In this document: in pieces, positions 6,283 through 11,450 of the stretch
How the letters are laid out: each line of letters begins with the position of its first letter
Numbering within the stretch: position 1 is the stretch's first letter
Assembly: GCA_949289625.1 (NCBI GenBank)
Contig: CASEPH010000309.1
Location: 1 to 11,450, forward strand
DNA length: 11,450 bases
DNA from: an uncultured Clostridia bacterium
Lineage (GTDB): Bacteria; Bacillota_A; Clostridia; Oscillospirales; Oscillospiraceae
Reading direction: 5' to 3'
Made by a program: the position numbers and the translations under genes
Notes under the pieces: model-generated
The model's input: the letters and a program-made list of their open reading frames with translations, nothing else
The model's database searches: none
What the model was told of the DNA's origin: nothing

Positions 6283-7410
6283 TTACAGGTCAATGCACTT
6301 CTCAGTATCGGGATCGAACAGATGCACACGCTCAGCCTCGAAAGTAACCTCGATCTTGTCGCCCATCTTTGCAGAAGAAGAGGGGTCAACACGAGCGGTG
6401 AGCTGCTTGCCGCCGATAACCAGGAACAGGTTGGTCTCAGAACCAAGGGGCTCCACGTTATCCACCGTAGCGGTGAACTTGTACTGAGGATAGTTCTTGA
6501 GGTAGATATCCTCGTCGTGGATGTGCTCAGGACGGATGCCCATGACCACTTCCTTGCCGATGTAAGCCATGACTTCGGGCTTCAGGCCGATCTCGTCGGG
6601 CAGCTGGATGGTGGCGTTTTCGTTGGCATCGCCAAAGGTGATGTAGGTATGACCATCCTTGGAGGACAGAACGGAGTTCTCCAGCTTGTTCATGGAAGGA
6701 GAACCGATGAAGGTGGCCACAAACAGGTTCACGGGATTCTGGTACAGATCCTGAGGCGTGGAGACCTGCTGCATAATGCCGTCTTTCATGACGACAATAC
6801 GGGAGCCCATGGTCATAGCCTCGGTCTGGTCATGCGTAACGTAGATAAAGGTGGTGTCCAGCCGCTTATGAAGCTTGGTCAGCTCGGAACGCATCTGGGT
6901 ACGGAGCTTGGCGTCCAGGTTGGACAGAGGCTCGTCGAGGAGGAAGACCTTGGGGTTCCGGACGATAGCACGGCCCAAAGCAACACGCTGACGCTGACCA
7001 CCGGACAGAGCAGCGGGCTTACGGTCGAGCAGATGCTCGATCTCCAGGATCTGAGCAGCCTCTTCCACGCGGCGCTTAATTTCATCCTTGGGCGTCTTGC
7101 GGAGCTTCAGGCCGAAGGACATGTTCTCATACACAGTCATATGCGGATACAGAGCATAGTTCTGGAACACCATGGCGATGTCTCTCTCCTTGGGAGGAAC
7201 ATCGTTGCAGAGCTTGCCGTCGATGTACAGCTCGCCCTCGGAGATCTCTTCCAGGCCAGCGATCATACGCAGTGTGGTGGACTTACCACAGCCGGAAGGG
7301 CCTACCAGAATAATGAACTCCTTATCTTCGATCTCAAGGTTAAAGTCGGTGACTGCAATGACACCGCCCGCATATTTCTTATAAATATGCTTCATTGTTA
7401 CGCTGGACAT
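6283..7410 (-). CDS. Carbohydrate ABC transporter ATPase, MsmK/UgpC/MalK family
   Basis: Cytoplasmic ATPase that powers CUT1-type sugar importers. The 375 residues include Walker A GPSGCGKST (37-45), Q-loop Q83 within MVFQNYALYP, signature LSGGQRQRVALGRA (135-148), Walker B VFLLDEP (155-161), D-loop SNLDAKLR, and H-loop THDQTEAMTM (192-201). A C-terminal TOBE/OB regulatory region (about 230-370) has the characteristic GIRPEHI (291-297). All catalytic residues are intact. The start at 7410 has GGGGG 6 bases upstream; a second ATG at codon 6 is less well placed. No permease or solute-binding gene lies on either side, and the gene has its own promoter and terminator. This fits an MsmK-like ATPase shared among several importers encoded elsewhere. 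The sugar cannot be inferred. Confidence 0.95.
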   Translation of the reverse strand: MSSVTMKHIYKKYAGGVIAVTDFNLEIEDKEFIILVGPSGCGKSTTLRMIAGLEEISEGELYIDGKLCNDVPPKERDIAMVFQNYALYPHMTVYENMSFGLKLRKTPKDEIKRRVEEAAQILEIEHLLDRKPAALSGGQRQRVALGRAIVRNPKVFLLDEPLSNLDAKLRTQMRSELTKLHKRLDTTFIYVTHDQTEAMTMGSRIVVMKDGIMQQVSTPQDLYQNPVNLFVATFIGSPSMNKLENSVLSSKDGHTYITFGDANENATIQLPDEIGLKPEVMAYIGKEVVMGIRPEHIHDEDIYLKNYPQYKFTATVDNVEPLGSETNLFLVIGGKQLTARVDPSSSAKMGDKIEVTFEAERVHLFDPDTEKCIDL

Positions 7411-7448
7411 ATTATACCCCCATCTTTTTGCTTGTTTAAGATGGTGTT

Positions 7449-7477
7449 ATTTTAGCACACGAAATTCTGTCTGTATA
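7449..7477 (-). promoter_or_regulatory. Promoter of the orphan ABC ATPase gene
   Basis: On the minus strand TATACA (7472-7477) and TAAAAT (7449-7454) are 17 bases apart. The second box is preceded by TGC, forming an extended -10. The predicted start near 7442 leaves a leader of about 32 bases before the ATG at 7410. Confidence 0.6.
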
Positions 7478-7483
7478 TTATCC

Positions 7484-7519
7484 GATTCACCAAAGGTTTT
7501 TAAATTGCTTTGGTGAATC
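7484..7519. repeat. Perfect 12-bp inverted repeat upstream of the ATPase promoter; candidate operator
   Basis: Arms GATTCACCAAAG (7484-7495) and CTTTGGTGAATC (7508-7519) match perfectly around a 12-base AT-rich spacer. Half-site centres are 24 bp apart, about two helical turns, so both would face the same side of the DNA. The repeat centre is about 60 bp upstream of the predicted start, with its near edge about 7 bases above the -35 box, typical of an activator site. No T tract follows on either strand, so it is not a normal terminator. The remaining gap up to the rsuA stop at 7560 holds nothing else clear. Confidence 0.65.
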
Positions 7520-7559
7520 TGACCATGGGGCGAAAAAAACGGAATTTTTCTGTGCAATT

Positions 7560-8246
7560 TTACAGCAAATTGCCTATTTCCTCTTGATTCAGCAGCCGAA
7601 TCCCGCCTTTAGGAAGATTTCCCAGGGTCAGCGACCCCTCCCGTTCCCGCCGGAGATAGACCACGGGTTTGCCTCTGGCAGCCAGCATCCGCCGTACCTG
7701 ATGGTACTTTCCCTCTCGAACCACCACATAGCCGCCTCCCTCGCAGGGCCGCAGCTCTGCCGGCAGGCATTTCGTGCCGTCCCGGAGGACAATTCCCTCC
7801 GCAAAAGCCTGAACGTCCTCCTCTGTAACGGCACCATCTGTCTGGGCATAGTACTCCTTTTCCACCTGATGCTTGGGGGATGTGAGGCGGTGGCCCAGCT
7901 CCCCGTCGTTGGTAAAAAGCAGCAGTCCCTCCGTCTCCTTGTCCAGCCGGCCCACGGGAAACAGATCCTGATATTCCGGCGGCAGCAGCTCCATCACCGT
8001 GGGATCTCTGGGATCCGATGTGGAGGTCACGTAGCCCGCCGGCTTGTGGAGCATCAGCACCACCGTGCCCCTCCATCCCACAGGCACGCCGTCCACCAGG
8101 ACCGTCTGGGACGTCTCCTGAATTTTCATCTCCGGCGACTTTGCCGCCGCGCCATCTACAAGGACCCGTCCAGCCCGAATCATGGCTTTGGCCTCCTTTC
8201 GGGAGGCTGCTCCGGTCTCGGACAAAAACTTATCCAGACGCATCAT
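7560..8246 (-). CDS. rsuA: 16S rRNA pseudouridine synthase, RsuA family
   Basis: Isomerises a uridine to pseudouridine in rRNA; RsuA acts on 16S U516. From the ATG at 8246 the product has 228 residues, close to RsuA (about 231) and shorter than most RluB proteins. It starts with an S4 RNA-binding domain (about 2-55, MRLDKFLSETGAASRKEAK). The synthase domain follows, with FPVGRLDKETEGLLLFTNDG (97-115 region), catalytic Asp D102, and the C-terminal KYHQVRRML (180-188). The site AAAGGAAGGG ends 8 bases before 8246. A second ATG at 8243 would start one residue later, and an upstream in-frame ATG at 8291 lacks support. It is divergent from the DUF4830-type gene. Closely related enzymes (RluB, RluE/F) differ mainly in target site, so the exact uridine is inferred. 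Confidence 0.93.
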   Translation of the reverse strand: MMRLDKFLSETGAASRKEAKAMIRAGRVLVDGAAAKSPEMKIQETSQTVLVDGVPVGWRGTVVLMLHKPAGYVTSTSDPRDPTVMELLPPEYQDLFPVGRLDKETEGLLLFTNDGELGHRLTSPKHQVEKEYYAQTDGAVTEEDVQAFAEGIVLRDGTKCLPAELRPCEGGGYVVVREGKYHQVRRMLAARGKPVVYLRREREGSLTLGNLPKGGIRLLNQEEIGNLL

Positions 8247-8339
8247 GATAAATTCCCTTCCTTTCGGTTCTAGGCTGTCCCCTTTTGCCATAGACTGGAC
8301 CAGCAGCGAAAACGCTAATTCGCAACAGGAGGAATCCCT
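8247..8339. other. Divergent intergenic region between rsuA and the DUF4830-type gene
   Basis: This 93-bp stretch must hold the starts of transcription for rsuA (minus) and the plus-strand gene. Apart from the two ribosome binding sites (8255-8264 minus, 8327-8332 plus), I see only a short stem AGCG-AAAA-CGCT (8306-8317 region). No convincing -35/-10 pair is found on either strand. Confidence 0.5.
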
Positions 8340-8807
8340 ATGGTCATTTTAACCGCAAAACTGTCCAAGCCCAAGCTCATTGGAATCGTCTGTGCCGCCG
8401 CAGCCGTACTCATCTTCATCATTGTACTGGCCAACCGCGGCAGCGCCGCAGACCTTCAGGAAACTGCCGGCAAAAAGCTGGAGACCCCGGAATCCAGAGT
8501 GGAGTTCCTGACCTCCGCCGGCTATACCGTCGCCCAGGAGCCAGTTCGGACCCAGGAAGTGCGCATTCCCGAGGAATTTAACGAGGTCTACACCCAGTAT
8601 AACGCCATCCAGCAGTCCCAGGGCTTTGACCTCACCAAGTATCAGGGCAAGACCATCATGCAGTACGTCTATCAGGTGGAGAACTATCCAGGAGAGAGCA
8701 GCGAGCCCGTATATGCCACACTGCTGCTCTATAAAAATAAGCTTATCGGTGCAGATCTCAGCCGTGGCGGCACCGAGGGCTTTTTGCGGCCGCTGCTGTC
8801 CACCTGA
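8340..8807 (+). CDS. DUF4830-type membrane-anchored protein, unknown function
   Basis: A 155-residue protein with one N-terminal membrane helix (about 13-31) and an extracytoplasmic domain (about 50-152). The domain pattern fits the uncharacterised DUF4830 family: VEFLTSAGYTV (54-64), EVRIPEEFNEVYTQYNAIQQ (73-92), QGFDLTKYQGK (94-104), a YVYQVENYP strand (109-117), and a final LLLYKNKLIGADLS segment (128-141). I assign the family from remembered pattern, not a search. AGGAGG (8327-8332) sits 7 bases before the ATG. The gene stands alone on the plus strand, divergent from rsuA and upstream of the FMN-controlled ribU. No terminator separates it clearly from the riboswitch unit, so some read-through into that leader is possible. 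The biological role is unknown. Confidence 0.85.
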   Translation: MVILTAKLSKPKLIGIVCAAAAVLIFIIVLANRGSAADLQETAGKKLETPESRVEFLTSAGYTVAQEPVRTQEVRIPEEFNEVYTQYNAIQQSQGFDLTKYQGKTIMQYVYQVENYPGESSEPVYATLLLYKNKLIGADLSRGGTEGFLRPLLST

Positions 8808-8851
8808 CAAGTTTGGTGACAGTATACCACAAAAAAGAGGAAAGAAAAAGA

Positions 8852-8880
8852 TTGACATTTAGAAAGCGGATTGCTATACT
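8852..8880 (+). promoter_or_regulatory. Consensus sigma-A promoter of the riboflavin transporter unit
   Basis: TTGACA (8852-8857, perfect) and TATACT (8875-8880) are separated by exactly 17 bases. Transcription should start near 8887, about 20 bases before the P1 stem of the FMN aptamer. Confidence 0.88.
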
Positions 8881-8905
8881 AAAAGTAACAGAATATCTGA
8901 TGAAC

Positions 8906-9063
8906 CATGTTTTCAGGGCAGGGTGCGTGGCTATGCCACAACTCCCGACCGGCGGTGAATGCTTTTGCACAGTCCGCGCGCGCCTCAGGGTGCTGAACCG
9001 GTGAAATTCCGGTACCGACAGTAACTGGCCATAGGGCCTCAAGTCTGGATGAAAGAAGATGTG
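8906..9063 (+). ncRNA. FMN riboswitch aptamer (RFN element)
   Basis: Senses flavin mononucleotide and controls the downstream riboflavin transporter. Conserved blocks appear in order: TCAGGGCAGGG (8913-8923), CCCGACCGGCGGT (8944-8956), GTCCGCG (8972-8978), CCGGTGAAATTCCGGTACCGACAGT (8998-9022), and AGTCTGGATGAAAGAAG (9042-9058). Stem P1 pairs 8906-8914 with 9055-9063 (nine pairs with wobbles). Two unusual additions are seen: a GTGGC/GCCAC hairpin inside P2 (8927-8939) and a GGCC/GGCC hairpin inside P6 (9027-9038). The P2 loop region CTATG and P6 loop region CATAG are complementary. The 335-bp gap 8808-9142 is thus filled by promoter, aptamer and expression platform. Confidence 0.96.
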
Positions 9064-9092
9064 TCTCACACCTCCCAATGAATTTGTGACAC
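9061..9092 (+). promoter_or_regulatory. Predicted antiterminator of the FMN riboswitch
   Basis: GTGTCTCACA (9061-9070) can pair with TGTGACAC (9085-9092), leaving a two-base bulge. It shares 9061-9063 with the 3' side of P1 and 9089-9092 with the 5' arm of the terminator. It is therefore exclusive with both, as expected for a transcriptional OFF switch. Confidence 0.6.
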
Positions 9093-9130
9093 CTGAATGC
9101 ACGGCTGCGTTCAGGTGTTCTTCATTTTAA
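9089..9130 (+). terminator. Riboswitch-controlled intrinsic terminator before ribU
   Basis: Arms 9089-9101 and 9106-9118 form a 13-pair stem (one T-G wobble) with loop CGGC, followed by the T-rich stretch TTCTTCATTTT (9118-9128). It ends just before the AAGGAGG site of ribU. When FMN stabilises P1, this hairpin should form and stop transcription. Confidence 0.88.
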
Positions 9131-9142
9131 GGAGGTTTTTTT

Positions 9143-9820
9143 ATGACCAATACAGTTTCCGCAAACCGCGCAATGACCACCCATCGGGTTGTGGTCACCG
9201 CCATGCTCTGCGCCGTCAGCATCATTGCCACCCTGCTGGGACAGCTGATTCCCCCGGTGGCAGGCTTTTTAAGCTACGACCCCAAGGACGCGGTGGTTGT
9301 CATCGCAGGTTTTATCTATGGTCCCCTGACCGCTGTCATCATTTCCGTAATCTCCAGCACTATTGAGATGCTGACCATGTCCTCTACCGGTCTCTACGGC
9401 CTGATCATGAACGTGCTGTCCACCTGTGCCTTTGCTGTACCCGCAGCAATGCTCTACAAGAAAATGCACAATATGAAAGGCGCCGTTTTGGGTTTGGTAT
9501 GCGGCATGATCGCCATGACCATCATGATGCTGCTTTGGAACTACATCATCACTCCCTTCTATATGGGTGTGGAGCGCAGCGCTGTGGTTGCCATGCTGCC
9601 TACGGTATTCCTGCCCTTCAACCTGATTAAGAGCGGCATCAACACCGGCCTGACCCTGGTGCTCTATAAGCCCCTGGTCACAGCCCTCCGGCGAGCCAAT
9701 CTGGTGCCCACCAGCACAGAGGGACAGAAGGGCAGCTTCCATATTGGCTTTGCCCTGCTCTCTGCTGTGATTCTGGTCACCTTTATTCTTCTGTTCCTGG
9801 TATTCACCGGCGTACTCTGA
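9143..9820 (+). CDS. ribU: Riboflavin ECF transporter substrate-binding subunit RibU
   Basis: Integral membrane S-component that captures riboflavin outside the cell and works with a shared energising module (EcfT plus two ATPases) encoded elsewhere. The 225 residues are highly hydrophobic, with about six helices. The RibU pattern is clear: FLSYDPKDAVVVIAGFIYGPLTA (42-64 region), STGLYGLIMN (81-90), NYIITPFYMG (133-142) and LPFNLIKSGIN (157-167). It is somewhat longer than many RibU proteins (about 190-210) because of a polar linker (183-199) before the last helix. AAGGAGG lies 7 bases before the ATG. The FMN riboswitch directly upstream independently supports riboflavin as substrate and predicts expression when FMN is scarce. 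It is the only gene of its unit, ended by a strong terminator. Confidence 0.96.
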   Translation: MTNTVSANRAMTTHRVVVTAMLCAVSIIATLLGQLIPPVAGFLSYDPKDAVVVIAGFIYGPLTAVIISVISSTIEMLTMSSTGLYGLIMNVLSTCAFAVPAAMLYKKMHNMKGAVLGLVCGMIAMTIMMLLWNYIITPFYMGVERSAVVAMLPTVFLPFNLIKSGINTGLTLVLYKPLVTALRRANLVPTSTEGQKGSFHIGFALLSAVILVTFILLFLVFTGVL

Positions 9821-9832
9821 GTCTGTTGAACG

Positions 9833-9872
9833 AAAAAATCCGCGCACCGTTTCCCCGGTGCGCGGATTTTTT
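9833..9872. terminator. Two-way intrinsic terminator between ribU and rmuC
   Basis: Arms 9833-9849 and 9856-9872 pair over 17 positions around a 6-base loop. The core is the GC-rich ATCCGCGCACCG, flanked by six A on one side and six T on the other, so it can end transcripts from both converging genes. It lies 12 bases after the ribU stop and 11 bases after the rmuC stop. Confidence 0.95.
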
Positions 9873-9883
9873 GTCGCTATTAT

Positions 9884-11308
9884 TTATGTATCCTCGTCTC
9901 CGCCCCCCGTCTCCAGCAATTGCTGGGCTGTCGGGGCATCCAACTCCTGGACAGATTTCAGTTTTCGGTTGATGGCCCGAGTTCGGGTCCCCATCAGTGT
10001 CTCCAGATCGCTGCTGGTCTGCTGGAGATGGCTCCGCATCTTCTCCATGACGGTCTCGAACTTGCCAAACTCTGTCTTGACCGCCCCCAACACCTGCCAA
10101 ACCTCGTTGCTGCGCTTCTGGATAGCCAAGGTCCGAAATCCCATCTGCAGGGAATTGAGCAAAGCAGCCATGGTGCTGGGACCGGCCACATTGATACCGT
10201 ACTCCCGCTGCAGAACCTCCAGCAATCCCAAATTCACCACTTCCGCATAGAGCCCCTCAAAGGGCAAAAACAATATGCCAAAGGAGGTGGTATAGGGCGG
10301 CTCCACATATTTATCCCGGATGTCCTTGGCACTCTTTTTCAGCACCGCTGTCAGGGCCTTCCTGGCCTCCTCCAAAGCCTCCGCATCGCCTGCCACTTGC
10401 GCGTCCTGCAGATGCATATAGGTGTCTCCAGGGAACTTGGAGTCAATAGGCAGGTACACATGGCCCCCGTCGCTGCCGGGCAGCTTCACAGCAAACTCCA
10501 CCCGCTCTCTACTCTCGGGGATGGTGGCCACATTGGTTTCATATTGCTCCGGTGAAAGAATTTCCTCCAGGATAGCCCCCAGCTGGATTTCCCCCAAAAT
10601 ACCTCTGGTTTTGACGCCGGAGAGCACCTGCTTGAGTCCACCCACATCCGCCGCTAAATGCTGCATTTCTCCCAGGCCCTTATAGACCTGTTCCAGCTGC
10701 TGGGACACAGTCTGGAAGGATTCGGCAATCTTCTTTTGCAGGGTATCCTGGAGTTTTTCATCCACTGTACCCCGGATCTCATCCAGCTTTTTGGCGTTCT
10801 CCTGCCGGATCTCCTGCATGGAGGCCTGCATATTCTGCCGCAGAGCCTCCAGCTTCTGCTCGTTCATCTTGTCCAGATGCTGGAGCCGTTCCTCCATAGC
10901 CTTCATCTGTTTTTCCACCGTCTGATTCATGGCCTCCTGCCGGGTCATCACATGCCGGTCAATGCTGTCGAGCTTTTCCCCTTGGGTCTGGGCGGCGGTC
11001 TTCTGCCCCTCGGACAGAGTGTTTTTCATGGCGGAAATGCCACCATTGACGCTCTCCCCCAAAGTGCGCACATTGGCACCAATACTTTCGCCCAGGGTGT
11101 GGACGTTGGCAGTAAGATTTTGGCCCATGGCGCTCATAGATTCCACCACCGCCTGGCGGGTATCCGCAGCGGTCTGCTGGCCAATCTGCCGCAGCTCCCC
11201 CTGGAGACGCTCCAGGGATTCCTCCTTCCGGCTTCCATAGAGCCGGAACAGCACCGCCAGAAGCAGCAGAATCGTCACTGCCAGCAAAATCACAATCAAA
11301 ATTTCCAC
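9884..11308 (-). CDS. rmuC: RmuC-family DNA recombination protein (membrane-anchored coiled coil with nuclease-like core)
   Basis: RmuC family proteins limit DNA inversions and rearrangements and carry a restriction-endonuclease-like core; the precise activity is unproven. The product has 474 residues: an N-terminal membrane helix (about 2-23), a long coiled coil (about 28-215), and the RmuC domain (about 185-455). The domain shows KTRGILGEIQLGAILEEIL (233-251), LPIDSKFP (286-293), FGILFLPFEGLYAE (343-356) and GPSTMAALLNSLQMGFRTLA (376-395). The coiled-coil part contains a repeated block, ANVHTLGES then ANVRTLGES. The start is GTG at 11308, with AAAGGAG 7 bases upstream; an in-frame ATG at 11437 would add 43 residues overlapping the upstream gene in another frame and is rejected. 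It follows the upstream partial gene by 13 bp and converges on ribU. Confidence 0.95.
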   Translation of the reverse strand: MEILIVILLAVTILLLLAVLFRLYGSRKEESLERLQGELRQIGQQTAADTRQAVVESMSAMGQNLTANVHTLGESIGANVRTLGESVNGGISAMKNTLSEGQKTAAQTQGEKLDSIDRHVMTRQEAMNQTVEKQMKAMEERLQHLDKMNEQKLEALRQNMQASMQEIRQENAKKLDEIRGTVDEKLQDTLQKKIAESFQTVSQQLEQVYKGLGEMQHLAADVGGLKQVLSGVKTRGILGEIQLGAILEEILSPEQYETNVATIPESRERVEFAVKLPGSDGGHVYLPIDSKFPGDTYMHLQDAQVAGDAEALEEARKALTAVLKKSAKDIRDKYVEPPYTTSFGILFLPFEGLYAEVVNLGLLEVLQREYGINVAGPSTMAALLNSLQMGFRTLAIQKRSNEVWQVLGAVKTEFGKFETVMEKMRSHLQQTSSDLETLMGTRTRAINRKLKSVQELDAPTAQQLLETGGGDEDT

Positions 11309-11315
11309 AACAGCA

Positions 11316-11322
11316 CTCCTTT
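11316..11322 (-). promoter_or_regulatory. Ribosome binding site fixing the GTG start of rmuC
   Basis: AAAGGAG on the minus strand lies 7 bases before the GTG at 11308 and overlaps the last base of the upstream stop codon (TGAAAGGAG). It indicates closely linked translation of the two genes. Confidence 0.75.
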
Positions 11323-11450
11323 CAAACGGTAATCTGCCGTACCTCCAGGCACCGGCCTGTCTCCGAATCCACCGTAAACACCGCCCCGGAGAGCAGGCAG
11401 CCTCCCTGGGCCGGCTGATAGGGACTGTAGACGCCACCCCGGAATTTTTC
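11322..11450 (-). CDS. C-terminal 42 residues of an unrecognised protein, cut by the window edge
   Basis: The frame beginning at the window edge runs 42 codons to TGA (11322-11324). It ends in GAVFTVDSETGRCLEVRQITV-type sequence (the last 21 residues are hydrophobic-alternating and look like a closing beta strand), preceded by FRGGVYSPYQPAQGG. The composition is protein-like, the stop overlaps the rmuC ribosome binding site, and this frame is incompatible with a longer rmuC. The fragment is too short for me to assign a family. Confidence 0.7.
   Translation of the reverse strand, partial: EKFRGGVYSPYQPAQGGCLLSGAVFTVDSETGRCLEVRQITV

Noticed and set aside
6223..7455. Long plus-strand open frame opposite the ABC ATPase gene
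   Set aside because: It mirrors the ATPase codon pattern, starts beside the terminator palindrome and has no recognisable motif. The minus-strand gene is unambiguous.
7484..7519. The inverted repeat as the rsuA terminator
   Set aside because: The stem is AT-rich and no run of T follows on the minus strand, while its position relative to the ATPase promoter suits an operator better.
7411..7559. CcpA catabolite-response element near the sugar ATPase
   Set aside because: No stretch fits the cre consensus (TGNAANCGNTNNCA type). The inverted repeat present differs in sequence and spacing.
8796..8822. Stem CTGTC(C)ACC/GGTGACAG at the end of the DUF4830-type gene as a terminator
   Set aside because: It has a bulge, is not GC-rich at the base, and has no T tract afterwards on either strand.
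1..11450. Defence system, mobile element, prophage or CRISPR array
   Set aside because: There are no direct-repeat arrays, transposase, integrase, attachment repeats or defence-type domains. Every sizeable frame is assigned to housekeeping or transport genes or small unknown membrane proteins.

Overview
The window looks like chromosomal housekeeping DNA from a Gram-positive anaerobe of the class Clostridia, most likely an Oscillospiraceae/Ruminococcaceae-type gut bacterium. The evidence is the gene content (DUF4830-type protein, CdaR/PucR-type regulator, orphan MsmK-type ATPase, FMN-riboswitch-controlled RibU), strong GGAGG-type ribosome binding sites, and several TTG/GTG starts. I see no mobile element, CRISPR array, tRNA or rRNA.

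Region 1 (1-6120, all minus strand) is a compact run of seven genes. In transcription order they are a CdaR/PucR-type regulator, a 34-residue single-helix membrane peptide, an S41 (CtpA/CtpB-like) carboxy-terminal processing protease, greA, lysS, a membrane-anchored protein of unknown function, and a TrkH/KtrB potassium channel subunit cut by the window edge. Most gaps are 10-17 bp, with 42 bp before greA and about 100 bp before trkH. This suggests one main transcript from a promoter upstream of the regulator.

Region 2 (6238-7560) holds a lone sugar-type ABC ATPase (MsmK/UgpC/MalK family), also on the minus strand. It has its own promoter, a perfect 12-bp inverted repeat just upstream of that promoter, and a near-ideal intrinsic terminator separating it from the regulator. 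No permease or binding protein is nearby, so it probably serves transporters encoded elsewhere.

Region 3 (7560-8807) has a divergent pair: an RsuA-family 16S rRNA pseudouridine synthase (minus) and a DUF4830-type membrane-anchored protein (plus).

Region 4 (8808-9872) is a complete riboflavin-uptake unit on the plus strand: a consensus sigma-A promoter, an FMN riboswitch whose expression platform can be read (antiterminator overlapping both P1 and the terminator), ribU, and a strong two-way terminator. The aptamer carries extra hairpins in P2 and P6 whose loops are complementary.

Region 5 (9884-11450, minus) is rmuC preceded by the last 42 codons of an unrecognised gene.

I found no convincing new multi-gene system. 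The points most worth a second look are the P2/P6 loop complementarity in the FMN riboswitch, the inverted repeat before the orphan ATPase, the 34-residue peptide, and the lysS-linked membrane protein.
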